Source of the DNA: Gammaproteobacteria bacterium F7
Lineage (GTDB): Bacteria > Pseudomonadota > Gammaproteobacteria > Pseudomonadales > IMCC2047
Length of the DNA: 41,973 bases
Direction of reading: 5' to 3'
Assembly: GCA_001593685.1 (NCBI GenBank)
Contig: LUKI01000018.1
Span: forward strand, 1 to 41,973
The notes under the pieces were generated by a model. It was not told the origin of the DNA and did no database searches. It saw nothing but the letters and a program-made list of their open reading frames with translations. Below are positions 41,836-41,973 of this stretch, in pieces. A program made the translations under genes and the position numbers. Position 1 is the stretch's first letter; every line of letters begins with the position of its first letter.

Positions 41836-41973
41836 TTAATCCGTTACCCTGCCGCAGGCGCGGTTAGCCGGAACAGCGACATCCATCATCTTCGGGCTTG
41901 GCAGTTTTAGGTTATCCATGAGACGAATAAAGGCCTGTTCGTTCTCAACCTGTAACCGCGGATTATGCGCTTT
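41836..41973 (-). CDS. MBL-fold metallo-hydrolase, C-terminal fragment (persulfide dioxygenase-like)
   Basis: On the minus strand a frame enters from the right edge and stops at 41836. It encodes 45 residues including NPRLQVENEQAFIRLMDNL and KMMDVAVPANRACG. This ending (LP-P-K--D-AVPAN--CG) is familiar from MBL-fold proteins of the persulfide dioxygenase/GloB-like group. The metal-binding motifs lie outside the window, so the substrate cannot be assigned. It is about 60 nt from pqiA, on the same strand. Confidence 0.75.
   Translation of the reverse strand, partial: KAHNPRLQVENEQAFIRLMDNLKLPSPKMMDVAVPANRACGRVTD

Overview
The window looks like a chromosomal segment of a marine-type gammaproteobacterium (Pseudomonadales/Cellvibrionales-like). 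The left third has the order nqrA, long-form gap, mfd, csiV, nucleoside phosphorylase, mscS, nagZ, lexA, small ORF, topA. From memory this closely parallels the P. aeruginosa PA2999-PA3011 neighbourhood. A glyW-cysT-leuZ type tRNA operon, Nqr, Pqi and a PilT/PilU ATPase fit the same group. The assignment rests on remembered synteny and protein resemblance, not on a search.

Layout. 1-19.9 kb is core chromosome: Na+-NQR subunit A (partial), GAPDH, Mfd, CsiV-like protein, MTA/MTI phosphorylase, MscS channel, NagZ, a cytoplasmic-looking L,D-transpeptidase, LexA with two SOS boxes, TopA, a Gfo/Idh/MocA oxidoreductase, a PagL-like lipid A deacylase, a PF12897-type aminotransferase, a TauE/SafE permease and a YbfF-like esterase. 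19.92-20.21 kb is tRNA-Gly, tRNA-Cys and tRNA-Leu.

20.15-28.80 kb is an integrated element in tRNA-Leu(TAA), bounded by a 60/61-nt direct repeat of the tRNA 3' half. It encodes a tyrosine integrase, an AlpA/Xis-like HTH protein, a probable replication protein with an iteron cluster in its 3' end, a P27-type small terminase and an HK97-fold major capsid protein. I find no portal, prohead protease, large terminase or tail genes. That is the gene content of a phage satellite (PICI-like) with its own capsid, not of a complete prophage. A cargo slot next to attL holds a zeta-toxin-like kinase plus a 54-aa partner and a membrane protein.

28.74-30.94 kb looks like the left end of a second, truncated element of the same kind. 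It repeats att, then att-adjacent sequence, then cargo (a solo OLD-like ATPase/TOPRIM nuclease), then a copy of the three-copy element-specific repeat.

31.2-37.0 kb is a cluster of five exported-protein genes: a tandemly duplicated helical protein with a Pro/Thr/Gly-rich linker, a subtilase without a visible propeptide, an outer-membrane beta-barrel, a Cys/His/Asp-containing lipoprotein and a two-repeat Cys protein. I do not recognise this set as a described system. 37.1-42 kb holds a lone PilU-like ATPase, a pqiABC lipid-transport operon and the 3' end of an MBL-fold hydrolase gene.
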